DNA of 64,000 bases, taken from the NCBI RefSeq assembly GCF_001468265.1, contig NZ_LNRZ01000006.1, positions 202,501-266,500 on the forward strand. The letters run 5' to 3'. This document shows positions 26,327-35,197 of this stretch, in pieces (within the stretch, counting starts at the first letter, position 1; each line of letters opens with the position of its first letter). Position numbers and translations under genes: made by a program. Below the pieces are notes generated by a model. It was not told where the DNA came from. It ran no database searches and saw nothing but the letters and a program-made list of their open reading frames with translations. The DNA comes from Sphingopyxis sp. H050. GTDB taxonomy: Bacteria; Pseudomonadota; Alphaproteobacteria; Sphingomonadales; Sphingomonadaceae.

Positions 26327-27474
26327 TGGCCTCCCTTCGTGGTCACATCGGCTGCAGGTTCAGCCAGCCGCCGCTGCGCCTGATTGATCGGCAGATAGGG
26401 GGTCACGCCGCGCGCCTCGACGACCGTCTTGTCGACGTTCGACAACACATTCTCCATCGTTTCATAATAAAGGCGCTTGCGGGTCACGTCCGGCGCCAAC
26501 CGATATTGCTCGTAAATCTGGTCGAAGGCCGCGGTGTCGCCGCGCGCGCGCTCCAGAACCTGTTGCTGATAGGCACGGGCGCGGTTGATCGCCGATTCGC
26601 GTTCCTGCCGCGCCGCGGTCACCTCCTTGAACGCTTCATCGACCTGGCTCGGCGGATCGGCCTGCCGGATCGCGATGCCCTGGATCGTCACGCCGGCGCG
26701 ATATTCGTTGAGCAGCGCCTGCATGCGCTGCTGGACCTGCCGTTCGATCTCCACACGGCCGGGACCGATCGCCTGGACAAGATCGAAATTGGCCACGGTC
26801 GCGCGCATCGAGCTTTCGGCGACCTCGCGGATCGTCTCTTCGGGGCTGGCGAGCTGGAAGATGAAGAGTTCGGGATCGCGCACCGACCAGCGGACCTCAT
26901 AGGCGAGGTCGACGATGCTCTGGTCGCGCGTGAGCACGAAATTCTCGTCGGTCGCATTGGGCGAGCCGATCGCCATCGTCCGGATCGCGCGGACATCCTC
27001 CAGGCGAATGCGTTCGAGCGGCACGGGCAGCGTGAACTTCACGCCCGGACCGACGGTGCGCGAATAGCTGCCAAGGCGCGTCACCACGCCTTCCTTTTCG
27101 GGCGGCACGATGTGAAAGCTCGAGATCAGCCAGACCACGGCCAGCGCCAGCGCAACCCATTTCCAGACGCGCGACGAATCGCCGAAGTTGAAACCGCCGC
27201 CGCCCGAACCGCCGCCGCCGAAGCCGCCGCGGCCCTTGCGCAGCAGCTCGTCGAGCGCCGACGGGCCGCGCGGCTTGCGCTGGCGCGCGGAATCGGCGGG
27301 GTCGGGGGTGACCCAGGGGTTGCGCGGACCCGGCCTGTCGCCGTCCCCGCCCTTGTCATCCCGGTCGCCTTTCGGTCCCCACGGGCTGTTCGCCATCAGG
27401 CTGATCTGGTGGAAAAATTGCCGCAATCCCCCTCGGGCGCGGCCTCCCATGCTTCCGTCACTTTCGTTGCTCAT
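26323..27474 (-). CDS. hflK: HflK, FtsH protease modulator (SPFH/band 7)
   Basis: The 383-residue partner of HflC has a Gly/Pro-rich cytoplasmic N-terminus (NSPWGPKGDRD; GRGGFGGGGSGGGG), a membrane helix (WKWVALALAVVWLISSF), the band 7 domain (VPPEKEGVVTRLGSYSRTV) and a coiled-coil helix (AFKEVTAARQERESAINRAR). The start is uncertain: ATG 27474 (MSNESDG) or ATG 27396 (MANSPWG); neither has a strong ribosome-binding site. It is divergent from mrp and overlaps hflC by 4 bp. Confidence 0.93.
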   Translation of the reverse strand: MSNESDGSMGGRARGGLRQFFHQISLMANSPWGPKGDRDDKGGDGDRPGPRNPWVTPDPADSARQRKPRGPSALDELLRKGRGGFGGGGSGGGGFNFGDSSRVWKWVALALAVVWLISSFHIVPPEKEGVVTRLGSYSRTVGPGVKFTLPVPLERIRLEDVRAIRTMAIGSPNATDENFVLTRDQSIVDLAYEVRWSVRDPELFIFQLASPEETIREVAESSMRATVANFDLVQAIGPGRVEIERQVQQRMQALLNEYRAGVTIQGIAIRQADPPSQVDEAFKEVTAARQERESAINRARAYQQQVLERARGDTAAFDQIYEQYRLAPDVTRKRLYYETMENVLSNVDKTVVEARGVTPYLPINQAQRRLAEPAADVTTKGGQ

Positions 27475-27523
27475 GCCTGCTTTTATAGGGAGGGAGAGCG
27501 GGATTAACAGGGGGCGCAGAAAA

Positions 27524-28555
27524 ATGACGGACGAAAATGGCTGGCTTTCGCCCTCACCATCCCTATTTCCCGCGAACATGACCGACACCGCACCCCTCGC
27601 CAGCATCGCCACCGATCTCAGCGGCGGCCGCACCTCGGGCCTTCGTTTTCTGGACGGCGAGGGCACGCTCGCAATCGTCCTCGACGTCACCGGGCTCGCC
27701 GAAGCGGACCGCAATCCGCTCGAAGAGAAGATCCGCGCCGGCCTGCTCGCCAAACCCGGCGTCACCTCGGTGCGCGTGGCGATGACCGCCGAGCGCAAGG
27801 GCATGACGATCATCGCGGTCGGCAGCGGCAAGGGCGGGGTCGGCAAATCGACCCTCGCCGCCAATCTGGCGGTTGCGCTCCACCGCCGCGGCGTGAAGGT
27901 CGGCCTCGTCGACGCCGACATCTATGGCCCGTCGCAGCCCCGATTGATGGACAGCGAGGGCGTCAAGCCCGAGGCGCGCGGATCGAAGCTCGCGCCGGTT
28001 CCCAACGCCTATGGCGTGCCGATGCTGTCGACCGGACAGATCGCCGCGCCGGGTCAGGCGATCGCCTGGCGCGGACCGATGGCGGGCCGCGCGCTCGAAC
28101 AGCTGGTCGACGCGAGCTGGGGCGATATCGACACCCTGGTGGTCGACCTGCCCCCCGGCACCGGCGACGTCCAGCTGACGATGATCCAGAAGCACAAGCC
28201 CGCCGGCGCGGTGATCGTCTCGACCCCGCAGGATCTGGCGCTGATGGACGCGACCCGCGCGATCACCTTTTTCGAGCAGGCCGATGTGCCGCTGATCGGG
28301 CTGGTCGAGAATATGGCGGGCTATGCCTGCCCGCATTGCGGCGAGGTCAGCGATCCGTTCGGCAGCGGCGGCGCCGAAGCCGCGGCAAAGGTGATGGGGC
28401 TCGACTTCCTCGGCCGCATTCCGCTGTCGATGGGGATCCGCCTCGCCAGCGACGGCGGGGTTCCCCCCGCGGCCGGAACCGACCCGCAGGGCGAACCGTT
28501 CCACGCGATAGCGGCGAAGGTCGCCGACTGGCTCGATACGCGAAAGGGCAAATGA
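27524..28555 (+). CDS. apbC: Mrp/ApbC iron-sulfur cluster carrier ATPase
   Basis: This P-loop ATPase carries Fe-S clusters to apoproteins. The 343-residue protein has a shortened N-terminal MIP18-like part, the deviant Walker A GSGKGGVGKST (100-110), DADIYGPSQPRL, and a CxxC (ACPHCGE) that in relatives binds the bridging cluster. ATG 27524 has a G-rich site upstream; ATG 27578 lacks one but gives a more usual start. It overlaps the CoA-binding protein gene by 4 bp and heads a rightward string that leads to the molybdopterin oxidoreductase and hemH. Confidence 0.94.
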   Translation: MTDENGWLSPSPSLFPANMTDTAPLASIATDLSGGRTSGLRFLDGEGTLAIVLDVTGLAEADRNPLEEKIRAGLLAKPGVTSVRVAMTAERKGMTIIAVGSGKGGVGKSTLAANLAVALHRRGVKVGLVDADIYGPSQPRLMDSEGVKPEARGSKLAPVPNAYGVPMLSTGQIAAPGQAIAWRGPMAGRALEQLVDASWGDIDTLVVDLPPGTGDVQLTMIQKHKPAGAVIVSTPQDLALMDATRAITFFEQADVPLIGLVENMAGYACPHCGEVSDPFGSGGAEAAAKVMGLDFLGRIPLSMGIRLASDGGVPPAAGTDPQGEPFHAIAAKVADWLDTRKGK

Positions 28556-28977
28556 TGGCGATCAACGACGATGCCGAAATCCGCGAACTGCTGGGCCAGC
28601 CGCGCCGCATCGCCGTCGTCGGCGCCTCGCCCAATCCCGCCCGCCCGTCGAACGGCGTGCTCGCCTTCCTGGTCCGGCAGGGCCACGACGTGATCGCGGT
28701 CAATCCGGGCCATGCCGGGACGACGATCCACGGCGCGCCGGTGGTCGCGACGCTCGCCGATGTCGAGCCGCCCGCCGACATCGTCGATATCTTCCGCGCC
28801 AGCGATCAGGCCGGCGCCGCGGTCGACGAGGCGATCGTGCAAGGCGCGAAGGCGGTGTGGCTCCAGATCGGGGTGATCGACGACGCCGCGGCCAAACGCG
28901 CCGCGGCGGCCGGACTGACCGTCGTCATGGACCGCTGTCCCAAGATCGAAGTGCCGCGCCTCGGGCTGCTGCGCTAA
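28552..28977 (+). CDS. CoA-binding domain protein
   Basis: The 141-residue protein is a stand-alone Rossmann-type CoA-binding domain. It has RRIAVVGASPNPARPSNGV at the nucleotide-binding loop and VWLQIGVIDDAAAKRAAAAG followed by VMDRCPKIE, the typical tail of YccU-like proteins. Function is unknown beyond probable CoA or nucleotide binding. Start ATG 28552 overlaps the stop of mrp. It is 156 bp upstream of the molybdopterin oxidoreductase start. Confidence 0.9.
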   Translation: MMAINDDAEIRELLGQPRRIAVVGASPNPARPSNGVLAFLVRQGHDVIAVNPGHAGTTIHGAPVVATLADVEPPADIVDIFRASDQAGAAVDEAIVQGAKAVWLQIGVIDDAAAKRAAAAGLTVVMDRCPKIEVPRLGLLR

Positions 28978-28992
28978 CCTGCCCTGCCTGTG

Positions 28993-29010
28993 TCCCCGCG
29001 AAGGCGGGGA
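28993..29010. repeat. Small palindrome of the cccgcgaaggcggg type
   Basis: The palindrome tccccgcgaaggcgggga has 7-bp perfect arms and a GAAG loop. It lies 16 bases after the CoA-binding protein stop and could end or attenuate transcription before the oxidoreductase gene. It is related in form to 12699-12716. Confidence 0.5.
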
Positions 29011-29133
29011 CCGATCTCCGGCGGTTCGAGACGGCGTCGACGGAAGATGGGCTCGCGCCTGCGCGGGGGCACGGGGATCGCTTTCACCGAAACCTTTTGC
29101 CTCGTCGACTCACCGCGACTATCAGCAGCGGGC

Positions 29134-31422
29134 ATGGCGGGCATCCGGGACAAAGTGGGGACAGACAAACGGCGCCTGCCGCACGTCAGCCGCCGCCAGA
29201 TTCTGGTCGGCGCCACCGCGGCGGGCGGCCTTGCGATCGCCTGGACGCTGTGGCCACGCGACTATCAGCCGAACCTGACCGCCGCCCGCGATGAGCATGT
29301 CTTCAACGCCTTTCTGAAGATCGGCGACGACGGGCATATCAGCGCGATCGTCCCGCAATGCGAAATGGGTCAGGGCGTCACGACGCTGCTCCCGCAGATC
29401 ATGGCCGACGAGCTCGGCGCCGACTGGCGCACGATGGCGGTCGAAACCGCGCCGATCAGCCCGCTCTACACCAACACGCTCGTCGTCGACGAGGATAGCG
29501 CCGCCTTCATGCCGCGCGCCGCCGTGCCCGATTTCGTCGCCGATGTGCGCCGCTGGGCGCGGCGCGAATGGGCGGTGCGCCACGCGGTGATGCTGACCGC
29601 GAACGGATCGTCGGTGCAGATGTTCGAGGGGCCGTGCCGCGCCGCGGCGGCGCAGGCGCGCGCGCTGCTGATGATGGCGGCGGCGCGGCGCTGGGATGTC
29701 GACTGGGAAAGCTGCGACACGCAGGGCGGCTTCGTCACCCACGGCAGGAAAAAGCTGCGCTTCGGCGAGGTCGCGGCCGCTGCGGCGCTGCTCGAACCGC
29801 CCGACGAGCCCGTCTATCGTTCGTCAAGCGCCGATCCGCTGTACGGCAAGGAAGTCATCCGGCTCGACCTGCCGGCCAAGATCGACGGCTCGGCCAATTA
29901 TGCCGGCGACATCCGCCTGCCCGATATGGTGTTCGCGGCGATCCGGCAGGGTCCGCTCGGCGCGACGCGGCTGAAAAGCATCGACCGCAAGGCCGGGCTG
30001 AAGTCGCCCGGCCTGCTCCACATCGTCGAGCATGAGCGCTGGATCGCGACCGTTGCGCGCAACTGGTGGGCGGCGAACCGCGCGCTCGACCGCTTTGCGC
30101 CGGTTTTCGAGACCGAGGGCACGCCGATTTCGAGCGACGGCATCGACAAGGCGCTGAAAACGGCACTCAAGGGCGACGGCTATCGCATCGTCAAGCAGGG
30201 CGAAGTCGCCGAGGCGATGGAGGGCCGGACCAAGGTTTCGGCCCATTATGCGGTCGCGCCCGCCCTGCACGCGCCGATCGAAACGCGCACCGCGACCGCC
30301 GCGCCCGACGGCAGCCGCCTCCGCATGTGGGTCGCCACGCAGGCGCCCGCGCAATGCCGTGACGCCATCGCCGCGGCGACCGGCCTGTCGCCGTCGCAGG
30401 TCACGCTGTTCCCGATGATGGCGGGCGGATCGTTCGACGCCTGCCTGGACCATAGCGTCGCCGTGCAGGCGGCGATCATCGCGCTGCAGGTCAAGCGCCC
30501 CGTCCAGCTTGCCTGGTCGCGCGCCGAGGAAATCATGCGCGACATCCCGCGCGCGCCGGCGCGCGCGAAAATGACCGCGACGCTGAACGCCGCGGGCGGC
30601 ATCGACGCGCTGGTTGCGCGGATCGCGGTCCCCGCGACCAACCACGAGGTCCGCGAGCGGCTGTTCGACAATGTCGCGCCCGACGTCGCGCAGCGCAGCG
30701 CCGCGGGATCGGTTGATGCCGCCGCGGTCGAGGGCGCCGCGCGCATCTATTCGATCCGCCATCTCGCGGTCGACCACTGCCCCGCCGACATCGGCCTGCC
30801 GACCGGGCGCTGGCGCGGCAATGCCGACAGCTACACCGCCTTCTTCACCGAAAGCTTCGTCGACGAGATGGCGGCGCGCGCCGGGCTCGATGCGCTCTCC
30901 TATCGCATCGCGATGCTCGGCGACGCGCCCCTGCTCGCGCGCTGCCTGCTCACCGCGACCAGCCTTGGCGGTTGGGAGGGGATGCTGTCGGGATCGGCGC
31001 AGGGCCTGGCGTGCCACAGCATGCGCGGCAGCCATATCGCGCTGATGGCGACCGCGCGGCTTGGCGAAGGCGGGCTGCAGGTCGAACAGCTGGTCGCCGT
31101 CGTCGATGCCGGCCGCCTCGTGAACCCCGCGATCGCGCGGCAGCAGATCGAGGGCGGCCTGATCTTCGGCCTCGCCGCCGCGGTCGGCGCCACGACCGAC
31201 TATCGGGGCGGCGTCGCCACCGCCCGCAAGATCGGCCAGCTCGGCCTCCCCCGCCTGTCGCAGAGCCCGCAGATCCTTGTCGAGTTCCTCGACAGCGACC
31301 GCGATCCCGGCAGCCTCGGCGAGATTGCCGTACCCGTCGTCGCGCCGGCGATCGCCAACGCGATCTTCGCCGCGACCGGCCGCCGCATCCGCCGCCTGCC
31401 CCTGTCGGCGCAGCCGGTATGA
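29134..31422 (+). CDS. Xanthine dehydrogenase-family molybdopterin subunit (IorB-like), Tat-exported
   Basis: The 762-residue protein resembles the large subunit of isoquinoline 1-oxidoreductase and related aldehyde or N-heterocycle hydroxylases. It begins with a twin-arginine signal (VSRRQILVGATAAGGLA). The two tandem aldehyde-oxidase-type halves include VPQCEMGQGVTTLLPQ, MAGGSFDACLDH and the C-terminal active-site region LGEIAVPVVAPAIANAIF. ATG 29134 was chosen, since the frame upstream is repeat-derived. The [2Fe-2S] partner (IorA) is not adjacent. The hemH start overlaps its stop. The substrate is unknown. Confidence 0.9.
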   Translation: MAGIRDKVGTDKRRLPHVSRRQILVGATAAGGLAIAWTLWPRDYQPNLTAARDEHVFNAFLKIGDDGHISAIVPQCEMGQGVTTLLPQIMADELGADWRTMAVETAPISPLYTNTLVVDEDSAAFMPRAAVPDFVADVRRWARREWAVRHAVMLTANGSSVQMFEGPCRAAAAQARALLMMAAARRWDVDWESCDTQGGFVTHGRKKLRFGEVAAAAALLEPPDEPVYRSSSADPLYGKEVIRLDLPAKIDGSANYAGDIRLPDMVFAAIRQGPLGATRLKSIDRKAGLKSPGLLHIVEHERWIATVARNWWAANRALDRFAPVFETEGTPISSDGIDKALKTALKGDGYRIVKQGEVAEAMEGRTKVSAHYAVAPALHAPIETRTATAAPDGSRLRMWVATQAPAQCRDAIAAATGLSPSQVTLFPMMAGGSFDACLDHSVAVQAAIIALQVKRPVQLAWSRAEEIMRDIPRAPARAKMTATLNAAGGIDALVARIAVPATNHEVRERLFDNVAPDVAQRSAAGSVDAAAVEGAARIYSIRHLAVDHCPADIGLPTGRWRGNADSYTAFFTESFVDEMAARAGLDALSYRIAMLGDAPLLARCLLTATSLGGWEGMLSGSAQGLACHSMRGSHIALMATARLGEGGLQVEQLVAVVDAGRLVNPAIARQQIEGGLIFGLAAAVGATTDYRGGVATARKIGQLGLPRLSQSPQILVEFLDSDRDPGSLGEIAVPVVAPAIANAIFAATGRRIRRLPLSAQPV

Positions 31423-32411
31423 GCGTGCCCGCCGGCCATCCGCCCATCGCCGCGCCGCGGGTCGGGCTGCTGCTCGTCAATCTCGGCACGCCCGATGCGC
31501 CCGACGCCCGGTCGGTGCGGCGCTATCTGGCCCAGTTCCTGTCCGATCGCCGCGTCGTGGAAATTCCGGCCCTGCTGTGGCAGCCCATACTTCGCGGGAT
31601 CATCCTCACCACGCGCCCGAAAAAGTCGGCGCATGCCTACGCCCAGGTCTGGACCGACGACGGATCGCCGCTCGCGGCGATCACGCGCGCGCAGACGGCT
31701 GCCTTGCAGGCTGTAATGGGCGACATCGCCGTGAGCTATGCGATGCGTTATGGTCAGCCGGCGATCGGCGCGGCCATCGACGCGCTGGTCCAAAAGGGCG
31801 CCCGGCGCATTCTCGTCGCGCCGCTCTATCCGCAATATTGCGCCGCGACGACGGCAACGGTCGTCGATGCCGCGAACGCGCATCTGGCAACGCTGCGCTG
31901 GCAGCCGACGCTTCGCTTCCTGCCGCCCTATCATGACGATCGGGCCTATATCGACGCGCTGAAACGCTCGGTCGAGGCGGGGCTTGCTGCGCTCGATTTC
32001 GTGCCCGACGTCTTGGTCGCAAGCTTTCACGGCATGCCCGAGCGGACGCTGCATCTGGGCGATCCCTATCACTGCCAGTGCCAGAAGACCGCGCGGCTGC
32101 TCTCCGAAGCCCTGGGCCGTCCGATCGAGATCAGCTTCCAGTCGCGCTTCGGCCGCGCCAAGTGGCTGGAACCGGCCACCGACGCGACGCTCGAACGATT
32201 GGGCGGCGAAGGCCGCAGCGTCGCCATGTTCGCCCCCGGCTTCTCGGCCGACTGCCTCGAGACGCTCGAAGAGCTGGCGATTCGCGGGCGCGAGCAATTC
32301 ACGGCGGCCGGCGGCGGCCAATTCGCCTATCTTCCTTGCCTGAACGACAGCGCTCCCGGCATGGCGATGCTGGAGGCACTGGTGCGCCGCGAACTCGCCG
32401 GATGGCTTTGA
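31419..32411 (+). CDS. hemH: Ferrochelatase
   Basis: Ferrochelatase inserts Fe2+ into protoporphyrin IX in the last step of heme synthesis. The 330-residue protein has GLLLVNLGTPDAP at the start, RPTLRFLPPYHDD-like and VLVASFHGMPERTLHLGDPY with the conserved active-site His, and SFQSRFGRAKWLEP with the catalytic region near the end. The ATG overlaps the stop of the oxidoreductase gene (ATGA), so the two are translationally coupled. Confidence 0.96.
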   Translation: MSVPAGHPPIAAPRVGLLLVNLGTPDAPDARSVRRYLAQFLSDRRVVEIPALLWQPILRGIILTTRPKKSAHAYAQVWTDDGSPLAAITRAQTAALQAVMGDIAVSYAMRYGQPAIGAAIDALVQKGARRILVAPLYPQYCAATTATVVDAANAHLATLRWQPTLRFLPPYHDDRAYIDALKRSVEAGLAALDFVPDVLVASFHGMPERTLHLGDPYHCQCQKTARLLSEALGRPIEISFQSRFGRAKWLEPATDATLERLGGEGRSVAMFAPGFSADCLETLEELAIRGREQFTAAGGGQFAYLPCLNDSAPGMAMLEALVRRELAGWL

Positions 32412-32505
32412 AATAATACGCGCTTACTCCCTGTTTAGGTCTTTCCTCTAGGGTCTTCGATGCGGCGCCGGGTCTGGCCGGTCGCCGGCTTTGGAAGGGC
32501 GACCC

Positions 32506-34161
32506 ATGAACGACCTCAACTCCGCTGCGCTGATGCTTGGCGGCGCATTGCTCGCCTGGATATTGATCGTCTTCGCCGTGTGGTGGGTACGCCGCCCGAA
32601 GCCCGAGCCGGCCGCCTATGCAGCGCCGAAAGCGCCGCGCGAATTCCGCCTGCCCAGCCTGTCGCGCAAGGCCGTGCCCGAGGAGGAAACGGTCGAAATC
32701 GCACCGTCGCGCCTCGCCCGGATCAGCGGCAAGGCGCCGCTCGAAGCTGCCGCCGAAGCGGCCCCAGACCCTTGGGCCGACACGCCCGACGCCATCGACC
32801 CGGCGCCCGTGATCGTGCCCGAGGCGCATCCGGAACCGGTTTCCGAATACAGCCATGCCCCGGCGGCCGAAGCCGAACCGGCATCCGACGATTTCACGGC
32901 CGCACCGGCGGCGCTCGACGAGGCGATCCTCGAATCGCTCGTCGCCGAGGTCGAGGAAAGGGCGCACGCGGTCGACGTAGCTGTCCCAATTCCCCCCACG
33001 GCCAAGGCCTTCGTCCGCCTCGTCCAGAAAATCCCGCCGCCCGACGCGATCCTGCGCAAAAGCTGGATCGGCGGCCGCCCGCACCTGCCCGCCGACATGG
33101 AATGGCCGCGCATCGACGGCCAGGATGGCGATTTCCTGGCGCAGATCGTCTGCAGCGACCTTCCTGCCGACCTGTGGGACGGCCTCGGCCCGCGCCTCGG
33201 CACGCTCGCCTTCTTCACCAATCCCGACACCGGCGCGGCGACCGCAGTGCATCTGTCCGACGACGGCGCGCCGCGCGATCCGCCGCGCAGCGTCGGGCCC
33301 GCCTATTTCCAGCCTTGGCGAATCGATACCGCCGAACTTATGCCCTTCGCGATCCGCGCTTTCCCCGAATGGCCGGTCGACCTCGTGCCGGCGCAGCCCG
33401 GTGAGGCGGCCGGAACGGACGGCGATGCCGAGTTGCTGTTCGCCAGCGATTATGACATCGCCGACCCTGCCTTCCACCCCTTCGATTGGGGCACGATGCT
33501 GGCGATGGCCGAGATTCTGGAAAACCGGATGGCCCGGCTTGCCGTCGATGGCGCCGCCCCGGACGACGCGAGCGACGAGCTGGCACAGGCGATCGCCGAA
33601 GCCGCCGAGATCAACCGCGAGGCGCAGGTACGCGCGAGCGAGATTATCGACATCATCCACGAAAGCGCGGGTCAGGGCGTCCGCTTCTCGCCCGCCGACG
33701 CGACCGCGGTGCTCGCCGGGCTCCATGCGATCCGCTGGGCGAGCGTGACGACCGAATCCGACCCCGAAACCGGGGAAGATCGGGTCGAGGCGACAACCCT
33801 GCCGCTGACGCGCCACCACCCGACCGACGATCTGTGGGTCGACGCCTATCGCGCGGTGCTGTTCGACCGGCTGAAGCACGCCTATGCCGCCAGGCCCGAC
33901 AGTCTGTCGCCGGCGGCGCGTGCCGTCTTTGAGCCGCTGTGGGACGCGATGGCCGCGCGCGAAACGGCGGCGATGGGCCACTTCCCGACCCGCCTGCGCG
34001 AAGGCTTCGACGCGGAGCGCGACGTCGCGCTGCTCGAGCTTCCGGCAAGCGGCCTCCGCAGCATCGGCCTGCGCAACCAAGGGTCGTTGCTCCTCGCCAT
34101 CCGCAAGGTCGATCTGGCCGCGGGCGACTTTTCGAAGATACGCGCCCTCGCCGGCAATTGA
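32506..34161 (+). CDS. Membrane-anchored DUF1963 (YwqG-like) protein
   Basis: The 551-residue protein begins with a membrane helix (ALMLGGALLAWILIVFAVWW), then a Pro/Ala/Glu-rich linker of about 120 residues, then a DUF1963-like domain (SWIGGRPHLPADMEWPRID; GDFLAQIVCSDLPADLWDG; LGTLAFFTNPD), and a helical C-terminal part. DUF1963 proteins have no settled function. ATG 32506 has GGAAGG upstream. The long-linker architecture suggests an envelope-facing or juxtamembrane role, which is inference. Confidence 0.8.
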   Translation: MNDLNSAALMLGGALLAWILIVFAVWWVRRPKPEPAAYAAPKAPREFRLPSLSRKAVPEEETVEIAPSRLARISGKAPLEAAAEAAPDPWADTPDAIDPAPVIVPEAHPEPVSEYSHAPAAEAEPASDDFTAAPAALDEAILESLVAEVEERAHAVDVAVPIPPTAKAFVRLVQKIPPPDAILRKSWIGGRPHLPADMEWPRIDGQDGDFLAQIVCSDLPADLWDGLGPRLGTLAFFTNPDTGAATAVHLSDDGAPRDPPRSVGPAYFQPWRIDTAELMPFAIRAFPEWPVDLVPAQPGEAAGTDGDAELLFASDYDIADPAFHPFDWGTMLAMAEILENRMARLAVDGAAPDDASDELAQAIAEAAEINREAQVRASEIIDIIHESAGQGVRFSPADATAVLAGLHAIRWASVTTESDPETGEDRVEATTLPLTRHHPTDDLWVDAYRAVLFDRLKHAYAARPDSLSPAARAVFEPLWDAMAARETAAMGHFPTRLREGFDAERDVALLELPASGLRSIGLRNQGSLLLAIRKVDLAAGDFSKIRALAGN

Positions 34162-34236
34162 CGCGCCGGTCAACTTGCGGGCGGCAAATCCGCATCCTAA
34201 GCATGGGTCAAACGACCAACTTGGGAGACGGGCATT

Positions 34237-34959
34237 ATGGGACGCATCGCAATCGTTACCGGCGGCAGCCGCGGCATCGGCGAAGCGATTTCGCTGAAGC
34301 TGCAGCAAGAGGGCGTCACCGTCGTCGCCAACTATGCCGGCAACGACGACAAGGCGCGTGAGTTCACCGAACGCACCGGCATCGCAGCCAGAAAATGGGA
34401 CGTTGGCGACCATCAGGCCTGCCTCGACAATTGCGCCGCGATCGCCGCGGAATTCGGTCCGATCGACATCGTCGTCAACAATGCGGGCATCACGCGCGAC
34501 GGCACGCTGGCGCGAATGAGCTATGACGACTGGCACGACGTGATGCGCGTCAATCTCGGCGGCTGCTTCAACATGGCCAAGGCGACCTTCGGCGGCATGG
34601 TCGAGCGCGGCTGGGGCCGCATCGTCAACATCGGTTCGATCAACGGCCAGGCCGGCCAATATGGCCAGGTGAACTATGCCGCCGCGAAGTCGGGCATCCA
34701 CGGCTTCACCAAGGCGCTGGCGCAGGAAGGCGCGAAAAAGGGCGTCACGGTGAACGCGATCGCCCCCGGCTATATCGACACCGACATGGTCGCCGCGGTC
34801 CCGGCGCCGGTGCTGGAAAAGATCGTCGCGAAAATCCCGGTCGGCCGCCTCGGCCAGGCCGACGAAATCGCCCGCGGCGTCGCCTTTCTGTGCAGCGAGA
34901 ATGCCGGCTTCGTCACCGGATCGACGATGTCGATCAACGGCGGCCAGCATATGTATTGA
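34237..34959 (+). CDS. phbB: Acetoacetyl-CoA reductase
   Basis: The enzyme reduces acetoacetyl-CoA to (R)-3-hydroxybutyryl-CoA with NADPH for polyhydroxyalkanoate synthesis. The 240-residue short-chain dehydrogenase has the NADP loop TGGSRGIGEA (8-17), NNAGITRDGTLARM, catalytic Ser in NIGSINGQAGQYGQ and the YAAAK motif. The match to PhbB is strong because of NNAGITRDGT and the SINGQAGQ block. No phaA or phaC is adjacent. It has a good upstream GGGAGACGGG site. Confidence 0.95.
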   Translation: MGRIAIVTGGSRGIGEAISLKLQQEGVTVVANYAGNDDKAREFTERTGIAARKWDVGDHQACLDNCAAIAAEFGPIDIVVNNAGITRDGTLARMSYDDWHDVMRVNLGGCFNMAKATFGGMVERGWGRIVNIGSINGQAGQYGQVNYAAAKSGIHGFTKALAQEGAKKGVTVNAIAPGYIDTDMVAAVPAPVLEKIVAKIPVGRLGQADEIARGVAFLCSENAGFVTGSTMSINGGQHMY

Positions 34960-34960
34960 G

Positions 34961-35197
34961 GTGCCGGGCGGCCTTCATCCCCCCGTAAAGCGCTCCGTGA
35001 CGATCGCGGGGCATCCGACGTCGATCAGCCTCGAACCGATGTTCTGGGAGGCGCTGGAGGCCGAAGCCCACCGGCTGGCGCTCCCCGTCAACGCGCTCGT
35101 CGCGCGAATCGACGTCGAGCGGATGGAGGCCGACGATCCGCCGAACCTGACCTCGGCGATCCGCCAGTGGTTGTGGCGGGGACGGCCGGCGGACTAG
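34961..35197 (+). CDS. Ribbon-helix-helix (RHH_4) protein
   Basis: The 78-residue protein has the RHH_4 hallmark KRSVTIAGHPTSISLEPMFW, followed by LEAEAHRLALPVNALVARID. These small proteins are thought to bind DNA. It starts at GTG 34961, one base after the phbB stop. A second possible start is GTG 34997. Its TAG stop shares four bases (CTAG) with the stop of the convergent ATP-grasp gene. Co-transcription with phbB suggests a role in storage metabolism, but that is inference. Confidence 0.85.
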   Translation: MPGGLHPPVKRSVTIAGHPTSISLEPMFWEALEAEAHRLALPVNALVARIDVERMEADDPPNLTSAIRQWLWRGRPAD

